Source of the DNA: Lacihabitans soyangensis
Lineage (GTDB): Bacteria > Bacteroidota > Bacteroidia > Cytophagales > Spirosomataceae
NCBI RefSeq assembly: GCF_024343775.1
Contig: NZ_RJUF01000020.1
Coordinates: forward strand, 1 to 62,206
Length of the DNA stretch: 62,206 nt
Direction: 5' to 3'
In this document: positions 17,517 through 26,078 of the stretch, one piece after another
Layout: every line of letters starts with the position of its first letter
How positions within the stretch are numbered: position 1 is the first letter of the stretch
The notes under the pieces: model-generated
What the model was told of the DNA's origin: nothing
Databases searched by the model: none
The model's input: only the letters and a program-made list of their open reading frames with translations
Position numbers and translations under genes: made by a program

Positions 17517-17540
17517 AAAGCGAGTCAATAGACTCGCTTT
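17517..17540 (+). promoter_or_regulatory. Perfect 10-bp inverted repeat in the leader of the trehalose operon
   Basis: AAAGCGAGTC (17517-17526) AATA GACTCGCTTT (17531-17540) lies 26 bases before the MFS start codon. A tiny frame, ATG 17505 to TAG (MKKNKASQ), ends in the hairpin loop. The structure could be an operator, an mRNA stabiliser or a weak terminator; the following T-run is short (ACTTTTG). Confidence 0.5.
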
Positions 17541-17565
17541 ACTTTTGTCAAAACCTACCAAACCT

Positions 17566-18792
17566 ATGAATCATTTCAAACTGAAAGCATCGCTTTTTTT
17601 GAATTACTTTGTTTTTGCTATTTTGCTGAATAGCGTAGGTATTGTTATTTCAAAATCCATAAACGTCTATGGTGTCACTGAGAGCAATGCATCCATTCTT
17701 GAGGCCTTTAAAGACCTGCCTATCGCCATAGTATCGTTGTTAGTGGCATCCTTTTTACCTCGTTTTGGCTACAAAAAAGCCATGCTTTTGGGCTTAATTA
17801 TTGTGTTTTTGGGCTGTATAGGAATGTATCTTGGCAACTCCTTCCTCAGTGCTAAGCTCTTGTTTTTGAGTATCGGCGTTAGTTTTGCTCTTATAAAATT
17901 ATCGGTTTATAGCCTTATTGGTGAAATTACGAGCTCTTCAAAAGAACATACTTCTTTTATGAGTTCGATAGAAGGTTTTTTCATGGTTGGTATAGCTGCT
18001 GCATACTTTTTATTCCCTTATTTCTACAGCGATACAAACATAGACCAATGGTTAAACGTGTATTTGGTGCTTTGTTTCATGATATTCATTTCTTTCATTT
18101 TTCTAATTTTTGCAGAAATACCAAAAGAAACATCAATCCAAGAAACATCAATTAAAGAAGACCTGATGGCTTCTTTCAAATTGATTATACTTCCTTTGGT
18201 ACTGGTTTTTGTGGCATCAGCATTCTTTTTTGTGATGATTGAACAAGGCATCATGACTTGGCTGCCAAGGTTTAATCAGAAAATATTTGCATTTTCGGAG
18301 AAACTAAGCGTTCAGATGGCTTCAATTCTGGCCATTTCGCTGGCGGCAGGAAGATTTTTGGCTGGTTATTTTGCCAAAAAAGTTTCATGGGTAATCATCG
18401 TCATAGTGTGTTCGGTAGTTTCTATCCTTATTCTATTCTTTGTTTTGCCACAACTAAAAACCTCCACAGAAGAGGTCAAAATGATAAGTTCATTATCAGA
18501 TGTGCCTTACCTAGGTTTTGTATTGCCTTTGATAGGACTGTTCATTGCACCGATATATCCGCTACTCAATTCGGCTGTTTTAAGTAGTTTGCCCAAAAAA
18601 CTTCATTCGGCTATGTCGGGTTTGATTATCATATTTTCAGCCTTGGGAGGCACCATCGGCTCTCGAATAGTCGGTACACTTTTTGAGGCCATGGGAGGCG
18701 TAAATGCGTTCTATTTCCTGTTTATTCCCATAGTTCTGCTCATTGTTTTTGTGTTGAGAATACAGACAATTATCAAGAAGCAAAGCGTTTAG
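17566..18792 (+). CDS. MFS transporter, probable sugar (trehalose) importer
   Basis: A 12-transmembrane-segment protein of the major facilitator superfamily, FucP/NarK-like in style. Helix-loop features include RFGYKKAMLLGLI after TM2 and a central hydrophilic loop (EIPKETSIQETSIKEDL). ATG 17566 is preferred over an in-frame TTG 21 bases upstream. It lies 22 bp before the trehalase gene and opposite an AraC regulator. From this I infer that it imports trehalose, or a product of it, across the inner membrane. Confidence 0.8.
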   Translation: MNHFKLKASLFLNYFVFAILLNSVGIVISKSINVYGVTESNASILEAFKDLPIAIVSLLVASFLPRFGYKKAMLLGLIIVFLGCIGMYLGNSFLSAKLLFLSIGVSFALIKLSVYSLIGEITSSSKEHTSFMSSIEGFFMVGIAAAYFLFPYFYSDTNIDQWLNVYLVLCFMIFISFIFLIFAEIPKETSIQETSIKEDLMASFKLIILPLVLVFVASAFFFVMIEQGIMTWLPRFNQKIFAFSEKLSVQMASILAISLAAGRFLAGYFAKKVSWVIIVIVCSVVSILILFFVLPQLKTSTEEVKMISSLSDVPYLGFVLPLIGLFIAPIYPLLNSAVLSSLPKKLHSAMSGLIIIFSALGGTIGSRIVGTLFEAMGGVNAFYFLFIPIVLLIVFVLRIQTIIKKQSV

Positions 18793-18814
18793 TAACACAC
18801 AATTTTAGAAGAAA

Positions 18815-20254
18815 ATGGAAACAATAGTAGATCAAAAAGACCTTTTTGAGGCCGTGCAGCTTTCTGGGATATTTCCAGATTCCAAGACATTCCCAGACAT
18901 GGTTGCTCTTAAAAATGTAAAAGAGATAGCAGAGGAGTTTGATAGAACAAAGAATATTTCATCATTTAATTTAAAAGAATTTGTGCTTGAAAACTTCAAG
19001 ACTGTCGTTCCGAGTGAGGATACATTTATAACAGAAAACAACGACCAACCTGAACAGCATTTGCACAGACTTTGGAGACATTTGACAAAAAAAACAAATC
19101 CTGAAAATACGAATTCAACTTACATAGGCTTACCCCATGATTTTGTAGTGCCTGGTGGACGCTTTCAGGAAACTTATTATTGGGACAGCTATTTTACGAT
19201 GCTCGGTTTGATTATCTCAAAAAAATATGATCTAGTGGAAGGTATGATTGAAAACTTTGCTTTTCTGATAGACCAATATGGCTTTATACCAAACGGAAAT
19301 CGGACCTACTTCTTGAGCAGATCACAACCGCCTTTTTTTAGCCTGATGGTGAGTTTACTTGACCGATTTGAATCAAATAAAAAACCTTTAGACTTTGTCA
19401 GCCAATTAGAAAAAGAATATGATTACTGGATGACGAAAAGAAGCATAGTTATGCCAAATGGCGAAACTCTAAATCGCTATGATGATAATGACGCTACGCC
19501 AAGACCGGAGTCATTCATAGAAGACATAGAATTGGCAAAAGAAAGCAATCAACAGCCAGAGGAACTTTATAGAAACATTCGGGCAGCCTGTGAATCTGGT
19601 TGGGATTTCAGCAGTCGTTGGATGACAGACAACAACGAGCTGGCCACGATAAAAACGACCTCGATTGTACCTGTTGATTTAAACTGTTTATTGTACAATC
19701 TTGAATCGCAATTGTCAATTTTACAACTTTCTAGAAGCCAAGAATTCAAAGAAAAGGCTGAAAACAGAAAAAAAGCCATATTGAAATACTTCTGGAATAA
19801 AAATCAAAACTTTTTCTGCGATTATGATTTACAAAACAATTGCACCAGAGAAAATCTGACCCTGGCAGGCGTCTTTCCACTTTATTTTAACTTGGCAAAC
19901 ATTACTCAGGCCAATGCTGTTGCTGAGATTATAGAAAGACTATTTCTTAAAAAGGGAGGATTGTCAACAAGCACCATTGAGAGTGGACAACAATGGGATG
20001 CTCCAAATGGATGGGCTCCTTTGCAATGGATGGCCTACATCGGACTAAAAAACTATAAATTAAACTCTCTAGCAAAACAAATAAAAACCAACTGGATGGC
20101 TCAAAACGAGGCTGTATTCTTCAAAAGTGGTAAATTCACTGAGAAATATAATGTAGAAAGCACTTCAGAAGAAACTGGTGGCGGTGAGTATCCCAATCAA
20201 GATGGTTTTGGGTGGAGCAATGGTGTGTACTTGGCTTTCAAAAGCGAAATCTAA
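18815..20254 (+). CDS. Trehalase, glycoside hydrolase family 37
   Basis: The 479-residue protein carries both GH37 signatures: PGGRFQETYYWDSYF near residue 110 and QWDAPNGWAP near 391. The Asp-containing ESGWDFSSRWM (Asp264, presumed catalytic acid), EKYNVE near 443, and the Gly-rich GGGEYPNQDGFGWSNGV close to the C-terminus are also present. It hydrolyses alpha,alpha-trehalose to two glucose. No signal peptide is present, so it should act in the cytoplasm (TreF-like), which fits with import by the preceding transporter. Its last 4 bp overlap kdsC on the other strand. Confidence 0.93.
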   Translation: METIVDQKDLFEAVQLSGIFPDSKTFPDMVALKNVKEIAEEFDRTKNISSFNLKEFVLENFKTVVPSEDTFITENNDQPEQHLHRLWRHLTKKTNPENTNSTYIGLPHDFVVPGGRFQETYYWDSYFTMLGLIISKKYDLVEGMIENFAFLIDQYGFIPNGNRTYFLSRSQPPFFSLMVSLLDRFESNKKPLDFVSQLEKEYDYWMTKRSIVMPNGETLNRYDDNDATPRPESFIEDIELAKESNQQPEELYRNIRAACESGWDFSSRWMTDNNELATIKTTSIVPVDLNCLLYNLESQLSILQLSRSQEFKEKAENRKKAILKYFWNKNQNFFCDYDLQNNCTRENLTLAGVFPLYFNLANITQANAVAEIIERLFLKKGGLSTSTIESGQQWDAPNGWAPLQWMAYIGLKNYKLNSLAKQIKTNWMAQNEAVFFKSGKFTEKYNVESTSEETGGGEYPNQDGFGWSNGVYLAFKSEI

Positions 20255-20769
20255 AACACTTTCATCCATTTATTTTGAGCTTTCATAACAAGTTCAATAA
20301 CATCTCTAACAGCACCTTTCCCGCCGATATTTGGAGTAATGAAATCACAAATACCTTTGACTTCTTCTGTGGCATCAGCAGGACAACAAGCCAAAACCTT
20401 GGTGTTTTTCATGAGCAAGTAGTCAGGTATATCGTCGCCTATGAAAAGGACCTCTTCTTCTTGAAGATTGTTTTTGGCTATGTATTCTTGAAAAACCGAA
20501 AGTTTCTGATCGGTACCTACGGATAAATAAACATCTTGAATTCCCAAACCACTTAGCCGAGTAGCTATGCTTTTTTGTTTACCTCCAGAAATAACCGCCA
20601 TTCTGTAGCCCGACTTCACGGCTATCTGAACAGCATATCCATCCCTGACATTAAATACTCTTTGAACATCGCTTTCGCCTACCAGCAAGGTGGCATCGGT
20701 AAATACGCCGTCAACGTCGAAAACAAAAGTTGTGATTTTACTTAGTTTAGATTTTAGTTTGATATCCAT
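20251..20769 (-). CDS. kdsC: 3-deoxy-D-manno-octulosonate 8-phosphate phosphatase KdsC
   Basis: The 172-residue C0-type HAD phosphatase has motif I FDVDGVFTD (Asp18, Asp20), motif II VISGGK, and motif III/IV GDDIPDYLLMKN. The short size and FDVDGVFTDATL opening are typical of KdsC, which dephosphorylates KDO-8-P on the way to the lipopolysaccharide inner core. It is convergent with and overlaps trehalase by 4 bp. Confidence 0.92.
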   Translation of the reverse strand: MDIKLKSKLSKITTFVFDVDGVFTDATLLVGESDVQRVFNVRDGYAVQIAVKSGYRMAVISGGKQKSIATRLSGLGIQDVYLSVGTDQKLSVFQEYIAKNNLQEEEVLFIGDDIPDYLLMKNTKVLACCPADATEEVKGICDFITPNIGGKGAVRDVIELVMKAQNKWMKVF

Positions 20770-20799
20770 AAAGTCTTTAAATTGACTGCAAAATAAACA

Positions 20800-20825
20800 A
20801 AAAACGACGGTTACCCGTCGTTTTT
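20800..20825 (-). terminator. Hairpin terminator downstream of the HhH gene
   Basis: AAAAACGACGG / CCGTCGTTTTT (11 bp, TTAC loop) gives a T-run in either direction. On the minus strand it ends the OmpA-HhH unit, and it lies upstream of kdsC. Confidence 0.75.
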
Positions 20826-20846
20826 TGTTATAAAATCCGTATTGAA

Positions 20847-21395
20847 TTAGGCTTTACCTTTATTCAACTCATCTTGCCATTTCTTCAATTCGTCCCATTT
20901 GCCATCTCTTGCCAAAGCAGACTGTTGTGGCCAAGTAGTAGGGTCGTGCATTTGAAATCTTGCACCTGCAGCGTCTAGTATTTCTTTCAACTTTTCAGCA
21001 GAAGTGGCAGCCAATTCTGCAAATGTGTAAATACCTGCATTGTTGCACAATTCCTCTATTTTAGGCCCTATTCCTTCTACTATTTTCAAGTCATCCTTTT
21101 TGCTGGCCACCGGAGCTGCTGCTGCTGGAGCTACAAAAGCTGCCGCTACTGGGGCTGCTGCTACCGCCGCTACACTACCTAAATCAACATTGGTTGAAGC
21201 CGAAACTTTTGACTTTCTGCATGCCTCCAATTCTCCTTCCAAGAAATTGATTCTGTCTTGTAGTTCGCTTGCATGAGATTTTAACCTATCTCCAAGCAAT
21301 TTAGAGAGAAGCCACCAAAGCAATAAACCTAAGAGTAACGCGAATAAAAATATATCCCAAGGGAAACAATTGAATAAACATTTAAGATTTTCCAT
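20847..21395 (-). CDS. Membrane-anchored helix-hairpin-helix protein (COG3743-like)
   Basis: The 182-residue protein has an N-terminal transmembrane helix (DIFLFALLLGLLLWWLL), a short coiled coil (LQDRINFLEGELEAC), an Ala/Val/Pro-rich linker and a C-terminal helix-hairpin-helix module. That module shows LKIVEGIGPKIEELCNNAGI, TFAELAATS and LKEILDAAG. The HhH part resembles the domain seen in flap-endonuclease-like and L21-associated proteins that bind DNA or RNA. Function is unknown. It is cotranscribed with the OmpA-like gene 25 bp upstream. Confidence 0.75.
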   Translation of the reverse strand: MENLKCLFNCFPWDIFLFALLLGLLLWWLLSKLLGDRLKSHASELQDRINFLEGELEACRKSKVSASTNVDLGSVAAVAAAPVAAAFVAPAAAAPVASKKDDLKIVEGIGPKIEELCNNAGIYTFAELAATSAEKLKEILDAAGARFQMHDPTTWPQQSALARDGKWDELKKWQDELNKGKA

Positions 21396-21420
21396 TTAAA
21401 TTAAAATTTTTAATATTGAA

Positions 21421-21969
21421 TTATTTAATAAGTCTGATTGAAACTCGTCTATTTTTTGCTTTATTTTCTGGCGTATCGTTTTCAGCGATTGGCTCACTTT
21501 CACCTTTGCCGATTACAGTTAGTCCAGCATCAGCAAAACCGTCTTTTACCAAAATAGCCTTAACAATACCCGCCCTTTTCTCCGAAAGAGCAATATTTGA
21601 GGCATCGTCTCCATCGCTATCGGTATGACCAGTAACACTTAGTTTTTCATTCGGATTTTTCTCCAAATAAGCTTTGGCAGTGGTCAACCAAGTGTTGATT
21701 TCTTCCGTTCTGTTTATAGAAGATTTACCTGATTGAAAATAAACATCAAGAGGTTCAAAGAGAACTTTTTCCTCAGGAGTGAGATTAGCTTGAGTCGTGT
21801 CTTCAGCTTGAACAGTTACCGTATCTGTAACATCTGGTGTTGCTACAACTTCGGAAACAATGGCCTTTGGCTGACAATCAGGGCAGTAGTCTTTCCTGTT
21901 GCAGTTCCAGAACCAACTGAAAAGCAATGACCCTAACAAAATCAGCAGCGGAATCAATAATCTATTCAT
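21421..21969 (-). CDS. OmpA-family peptidoglycan-binding protein
   Basis: The 182-residue protein has one N-terminal hydrophobic helix (LLIPLLILLGSLLFSWFW), a Cys-containing segment (NCNRKDYCPDC), a short linker and a C-terminal OmpA domain at about 70-182. Within the domain VTGHTDSDGDDASNIALSEKRA and KAKNRRVSIRLIK carry the conserved Asp and Arg that bind peptidoglycan. It probably links an envelope to the cell wall. It is followed by the HhH gene on the same strand. Confidence 0.88.
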   Translation of the reverse strand: MNRLLIPLLILLGSLLFSWFWNCNRKDYCPDCQPKAIVSEVVATPDVTDTVTVQAEDTTQANLTPEEKVLFEPLDVYFQSGKSSINRTEEINTWLTTAKAYLEKNPNEKLSVTGHTDSDGDDASNIALSEKRAGIVKAILVKDGFADAGLTVIGKGESEPIAENDTPENKAKNRRVSIRLIK

Positions 21970-22163
21970 GATTAAGATAAGGGGTTAGTTATAAAACGAT
22001 TTAATAATACAATTTAAAACAAAAATTAATAAAGTCAATAATTAAGACCTCTATTTTGTTAAAAAGTAACAGAAAAATATTAAACGGCATCTATTAATAA
22101 TCAATACTTTACCAAATACATTTTTTAAAATGTCCTTTTTACCCTCCAAGAAAGAATAAAGCA

Positions 22164-22196
22164 CAAAAAAAGGAAGCCTTAAAAGACCTCCTTTAA
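22164..22196 (-). terminator. Rho-independent terminator of rho
   Basis: On the minus strand AAAGGAGGTCTT / AAGGCTTCCTTT form an almost perfect 12-bp hairpin (one G-U) with a 2-base loop, followed by TTTTTTTG. It starts about 20 bases after the rho stop codon. Confidence 0.8.
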
Positions 22197-22216
22197 AAAT
22201 ATTATTCGAAAGAAAA

Positions 22217-24022
22217 TTATCTGTTCATGGTCATCAAAAACTCTTGGTTAGTTTTGGTTCCTTTCATTTTTGAAAGTAGAAATTCCATGGTTTCCATTGG
22301 GTTCATGTCAGCCATGTATTTTCTCAATAACCAAACTCTCTGCAACTCGTCTTTGTCCATCAACAAATCCTCTCTACGCGTACCCGAAGCCAGAATATCA
22401 ATAGAAGGATAAACTCTTTTGTTGGCCAATCTACGATCTAACTGAAGCTCCATGTTACCAGTTCCCTTGAATTCTTCAAAGATAACTTCGTCCATTTTTG
22501 AACCAGTGTCTATCAAGGCTGTGGCTACAATAGTCAATGAACCTCCATTTTCTATTTTACGAGCAGCACCGAAGAATCTTTTCGGCTTATGCAAGGCATT
22601 GGCATCCACACCACCAGAAAGAATTTTGCCCGACGAAGGCATAACAGTGTTGTAAGCACGAGCTAAACGGGTTATTGAATCCAAAAGTATAACTACGTCG
22701 TGACCTGATTCCACCAATCTTTTAGCTTTTTCTAGAACCAAATTTGACACTTTTACGTGCTTCTCGGCAGTTTCATCAAAAGTTGAAGATATAACTTCTG
22801 CCCTTACGCTTCTTTGCATATCTGTAACCTCCTCTGGACGTTCATCTATCAGAAGTATTATCAAATAAACCTCCGGGTGATTGATGGTAATGGCGTTGGC
22901 TATTTCTTTCAACAAAACAGTTTTACCAGTTTTAGGCTGGGCAACAATCATACCTCTTTGGCCCTTTCCAATTGGAGAAAATAAGTCCAAAACACGGGTA
23001 GACATGATGTCTGACCTTGTGCTGAGGTTAAGTTTTTCCTGAGGAAATAATGGAGTAAGGTATTCAAAAGGAATTCTATCACGGATTTCCTCAGTTGTCT
23101 TTCCGTTTACAGATAATACTTTAAGTAATGCAAAATACTTCTCCCCATCTTTTGGCGGACGGATAGAACCATGTATGGTATCACCCGTTTTTAGTCCAAA
23201 AAGTTTGATTTGAGACGGCGAAACATAAATATCGTCTGGACTGGCTAAATAATTATAATCTGCAGAACGTAAAAAACCGTAGCTTCCTTCGCTCATGATT
23301 TCTAATACGCCAATATTTTCAATTAGACCGTCAAATTCCTTAACAAGATTATTGAATTGTTTTTTGATTGAACGACCGTAATCTTCCTTTCTTTTGGCAT
23401 CTTGTTTTTGTTCATTCGTCAGGACTTCCTCGCCTGGCAATCCTAAATCCTCATCCGTAATGTCTGGAATTTCCTCTATTAAATCTGAAATATCTATTTC
23501 GTCCGATAAATCTATATCGTTAATTTCGCTAGAATCAGGCTGTATATCAAGCCTTTCAGATTCCTGCAGCTTGTTCTCTTTAGGTGTATCAACCTTGCGG
23601 TTATCTGGTTTTCTATACTCAGGTCGCTTAAATTCTGCAATTATGGGTTTAGCCTCCTCCTTTTTCTCCTCAACTACTTGTGGAGTCAGCAGCTCTGGAG
23701 TTTCGGTTGACATGGTGTCTTCTACAACCACTCTCGTAATTCTCTTTCTTAATCTTGGACCTTTATCTTCAGGTTCCATTGAGAGCGGATTTGCGGCCGG
23801 CTTCTCTGGAAACAAAGACTCCGTTTGTGTTGGTTTTACTTTTGTTGGTTTTGGAGCTTTAACTTCTACTTTTTGCTCCGACGTGACAGGTGTCTGCTTA
23901 TCAATGATTTTTTGAATAATGTCCTTTTTGGCTGCTCCTTTGTCAAGTTCAATGCCTAATTCGGCTGAAATAGTTTTTAGTTCTGACAGAAGTTTTAGCT
24001 TCAAATCTTCTTGGTTATACAT
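22217..24022 (-). CDS. rho: Transcription termination factor Rho
   Basis: From ATG 24022 the protein has 601 residues. This start is preferred to a TTG 24 bases upstream because it gives the usual opening [16 protein letters not shown]. The N-terminal Rho_N helix domain is followed by an acidic, proline-rich insertion of about 160 residues typical of Bacteroidota. The RNA-binding cold-shock domain ([16 protein letters not shown]) and RecA-type ATPase (Walker [24 protein letters not shown]) come next. It is a hexameric helicase that ends transcription, and it is a single gene with a strong intrinsic terminator of its own. Confidence 0.97.
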   Translation of the reverse strand: MYNQEDLKLKLLSELKTISAELGIELDKGAAKKDIIQKIIDKQTPVTSEQKVEVKAPKPTKVKPTQTESLFPEKPAANPLSMEPEDKGPRLRKRITRVVVEDTMSTETPELLTPQVVEEKKEEAKPIIAEFKRPEYRKPDNRKVDTPKENKLQESERLDIQPDSSEINDIDLSDEIDISDLIEEIPDITDEDLGLPGEEVLTNEQKQDAKRKEDYGRSIKKQFNNLVKEFDGLIENIGVLEIMSEGSYGFLRSADYNYLASPDDIYVSPSQIKLFGLKTGDTIHGSIRPPKDGEKYFALLKVLSVNGKTTEEIRDRIPFEYLTPLFPQEKLNLSTRSDIMSTRVLDLFSPIGKGQRGMIVAQPKTGKTVLLKEIANAITINHPEVYLIILLIDERPEEVTDMQRSVRAEVISSTFDETAEKHVKVSNLVLEKAKRLVESGHDVVILLDSITRLARAYNTVMPSSGKILSGGVDANALHKPKRFFGAARKIENGGSLTIVATALIDTGSKMDEVIFEEFKGTGNMELQLDRRLANKRVYPSIDILASGTRREDLLMDKDELQRVWLLRKYMADMNPMETMEFLLSKMKGTKTNQEFLMTMNR

Positions 24023-24222
24023 AGAAATTTTGTTTTGGAAAAACAATGAAGGTTGTTAAAGTACTTATGAATACATTAAAACGCTTGGTTTGAAAAAAAC
24101 TTGATTATTTCGGATTTTGAAATTACGAATCGGAAGAAGTCCGTAGCAGTAATTTTGATTTCGTATGCAATTTTAAGCATTAAAATCTTTAGGAGCAAAA
24201 AAAAGAACAAAAATATTACCTA

Positions 24223-24990
24223 TTACAACACTTCACCCTCAAAAACAAAGATCGCGGGACCGTTTAATAAAATTTCGGAGAATTTCTGCCCACGCTGAAA
24301 ACTCACTCCGAGCTTACCTCCAAGAGTTTGAATATTTAGTTTTTGTGATAAACCTTTCTTTTCCGAAGATGCAATGGCGGCAGCTGTAACACCAGTTCCA
24401 CACGAATAGGTCTCATCTTCAACGCCTCTTTCGTATGTTCTGACTTTTATATTTTCGTGGTCAATGATTTGTACAAAATTCACATTTACACCGCCTTTAC
24501 CAACCCAATAATCGCTGTATCTAATAGCCGCTCCTTTTGTTTTCACATCCAAGTTGTCTAAATCTTCTTCAAATATAACCAAATGTGGCGAACCAGTATT
24601 TAGAAAATATCCGTTCGTTTCATCAAATATTTCCTCCACATCTATCATACCCAACGAAACTTCTCCTTGATCAACAGTCGCATGATGAGGTCCGTCTACC
24701 GCTATAAATGTAGCCTGTTTTTCAAAAATACCTAGATCCGAAGCAAATTTAACGGCACATCTTCCTCCATTACCACACATGCTCCCCTCCTTTCCATCTG
24801 CATTGAAATACCGCATTTTGAAATCAAATCCATCGGCGTTTTCAATCAAAATCAAACCATCAGCACCAATACCGAATCTTCTATGACATAAGAATTCCAC
24901 ATTTTTTATAGAATCGTCAAATCCTCCTTCGCGGTTATCAATCATCACGAAGTCGTTGCCAGTTCCTTGATATTTAAAAAATTTGGTCAT
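24223..24990 (-). CDS. dapF: Diaminopimelate epimerase
   Basis: The 255-residue two-domain epimerase interconverts LL- and meso-diaminopimelate for lysine and peptidoglycan synthesis. The two catalytic cysteines are present: Cys72 in MCGNGGRCAVKF and the second in SCGTGVTAAAIAS near 203. The opening YQGTGNDFVMID is also diagnostic. It stands alone, with a large hairpin-repeat array immediately upstream of its start. Confidence 0.96.
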   Translation of the reverse strand: MTKFFKYQGTGNDFVMIDNREGGFDDSIKNVEFLCHRRFGIGADGLILIENADGFDFKMRYFNADGKEGSMCGNGGRCAVKFASDLGIFEKQATFIAVDGPHHATVDQGEVSLGMIDVEEIFDETNGYFLNTGSPHLVIFEEDLDNLDVKTKGAAIRYSDYWVGKGGVNVNFVQIIDHENIKVRTYERGVEDETYSCGTGVTAAAIASSEKKGLSQKLNIQTLGGKLGVSFQRGQKFSEILLNGPAIFVFEGEVL

Positions 24991-25046
24991 CTATGAATGT
25001 TTTGTATTTCGGTTGTAAAATTAATACTTTTTAAAATGAAAAAGTT

Positions 25047-25340
25047 CAAGTTTGTGAAGTTTGTGGTGGTAGAACGGTGAGGTGTTTCAAGTTTGTGAGG
25101 ACACAAAATTGGGCGGTGTGAAGTTTGTGAGACACAAACTTGGGCGGTGTGAAGTTTGTTGGGGACACAAACTTGGGCGTGTTAAGTTTGTGAGGACACA
25201 AACTTGGGTGGTGGAAAGTTTGTGAGTACACAAACTTGGGCGGGGACACAAACTTGGGCGTGTTAAGTATGTGGGGACACAAACTTGGGCGGGGACACAA
25301 ACTTGGGCGTTTTGAAGTTTGTGAGGACACAAACTTTGGC
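25047..25340. repeat. Array of about eight tandem 32-bp units, each an inverted repeat
   Basis: The core unit is AAGTTTGTG, three to four bases (GGA or similar), CACAAACTT, then GGGCG plus 3-8 variable bases. Each unit can fold as a 9-bp hairpin. Units start near 25048, 25089, 25121, 25152, 25183, 25215, 25264 and 25314. After the units at 25215 and 25264 the second arm is repeated once more without a first arm. Degenerate units lie at the left end. It fills the gap between dapF and the rplS terminator, and no believable protein is encoded. Confidence 0.85.
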
Positions 25341-25341
25341 C

Positions 25342-25376
25342 AAAAAAAAAGTCACCTCAGGGAGATGACGTTTTTT
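25342..25376 (-). terminator. Rho-independent terminator of rplS
   Basis: On the minus strand GTCATCTC / GAGGTGAC (one G-U pair, 3-base loop) is followed by nine T. It lies 49 bases after the rplS stop and just before the hairpin-repeat array. Confidence 0.75.
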
Positions 25377-25424
25377 GCACAAATTATGAAAAAGCTATTA
25401 CTTAAAATTATTAAGCAATGTTAC

Positions 25425-25778
25425 TTACTTTTTTAGTTCTTTGATTCTCGCAGCTTTACCATGTTTTCCTCTTAAGAAATACAATTTAGCACGACGAACC
25501 TTACCTCTTCTAAGAACTTCGATTTTGTCAATACTTGGAGACAAAACTGGGAAGATTCTTTCTACTCCAACACCGTTAGAAATTTTACGTACTGTAAAAG
25601 TCTCACCAGGAGTACCGAAGTTTTTTCTTTGAATAACAACACCTTGGTATAACTGAATACGCTCTTTGTTTCCTTCAAAAATCTTAACAAATACGTTTAC
25701 AGTGTCACCCGCCTTGAAATCAGGAAGTCCAGCTCTTGAATTGCTATACTCTGATTCTACAAACTTAATTAAATCCAT
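25425..25778 (-). CDS. rplS: Large-subunit ribosomal protein bL19
   Basis: The 117-residue protein shows the bL19 pattern: [53 protein letters not shown] and the C-terminal [25 protein letters not shown] (split here by family blocks). It sits at the 30S-50S interface. It is a single gene, preceded by an 80-base leader with hairpins and followed by a terminator. Confidence 0.97.
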   Translation of the reverse strand: MDLIKFVESEYSNSRAGLPDFKAGDTVNVFVKIFEGNKERIQLYQGVVIQRKNFGTPGETFTVRKISNGVGVERIFPVLSPSIDKIEVLRRGKVRRAKLYFLRGKHGKAARIKELKK

Positions 25779-25871
25779 TTAATAAAAAAATTAATAATAA
25801 AAAATTTATTGAGAGTAAAGAGGCTTCTTTTAGGCTAAAAGAGGCGTTTACGGAAACGAGGTGCAAATATA
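25779..25871 (-). promoter_or_regulatory. rplS: rplS leader with -7 box and hairpins (possible autoregulatory leader)
   Basis: TATATTTG on the minus strand (plus 25864-25871) is a perfect TAnnTTTG box. The predicted leader, starting near 25857, contains CTTTTAG-CC-TAAAAG, a perfect 6-bp stem, flanked by GCCTC repeats. Ribosomal protein genes often carry leader structures bound by their own product; that role here is inference. Confidence 0.35.
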
Positions 25872-26078
25872 ATACATTTTAACAAATTAAAAAATTCACC
25901 ATCAGATTATTATCAATTTTTCTGCTAGGAAAAGGGCAAAATTTGAGAGTCTATGGCATTATTGCTCGAGAAAGAAAGAAATTGCCATAAAAGTTAAACT
26001 AACAGATCGGTTCTGAATTTCGTTATGTAGGCGAAATAAATTTGTGTAGTATATTTTTAATAATCTGGCTCAAAAAAC
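25872..26078. other. Gene-free spacer between rplS promoter and the metallophosphatase
   Basis: About 200 AT-rich bases with no ORF, no clear terminator for the metallophosphatase unit that ends at 26079, and no repeat shared with the rest of the window. Nothing was recognised in it. Confidence 0.5.

Noticed and set aside
25046-25332. Two overlapping minus-strand frames of 81-94 residues within the hairpin array, rich in PSLCPHKL-type repeats.
   Set aside because: They are by-products of the 32-bp repeat; composition is low-complexity and both frames share the same DNA.
25047-25340. The array as a CRISPR locus.
   Set aside because: There are no unique spacers between repeats, no cas genes, and the units are contiguous inverted repeats.
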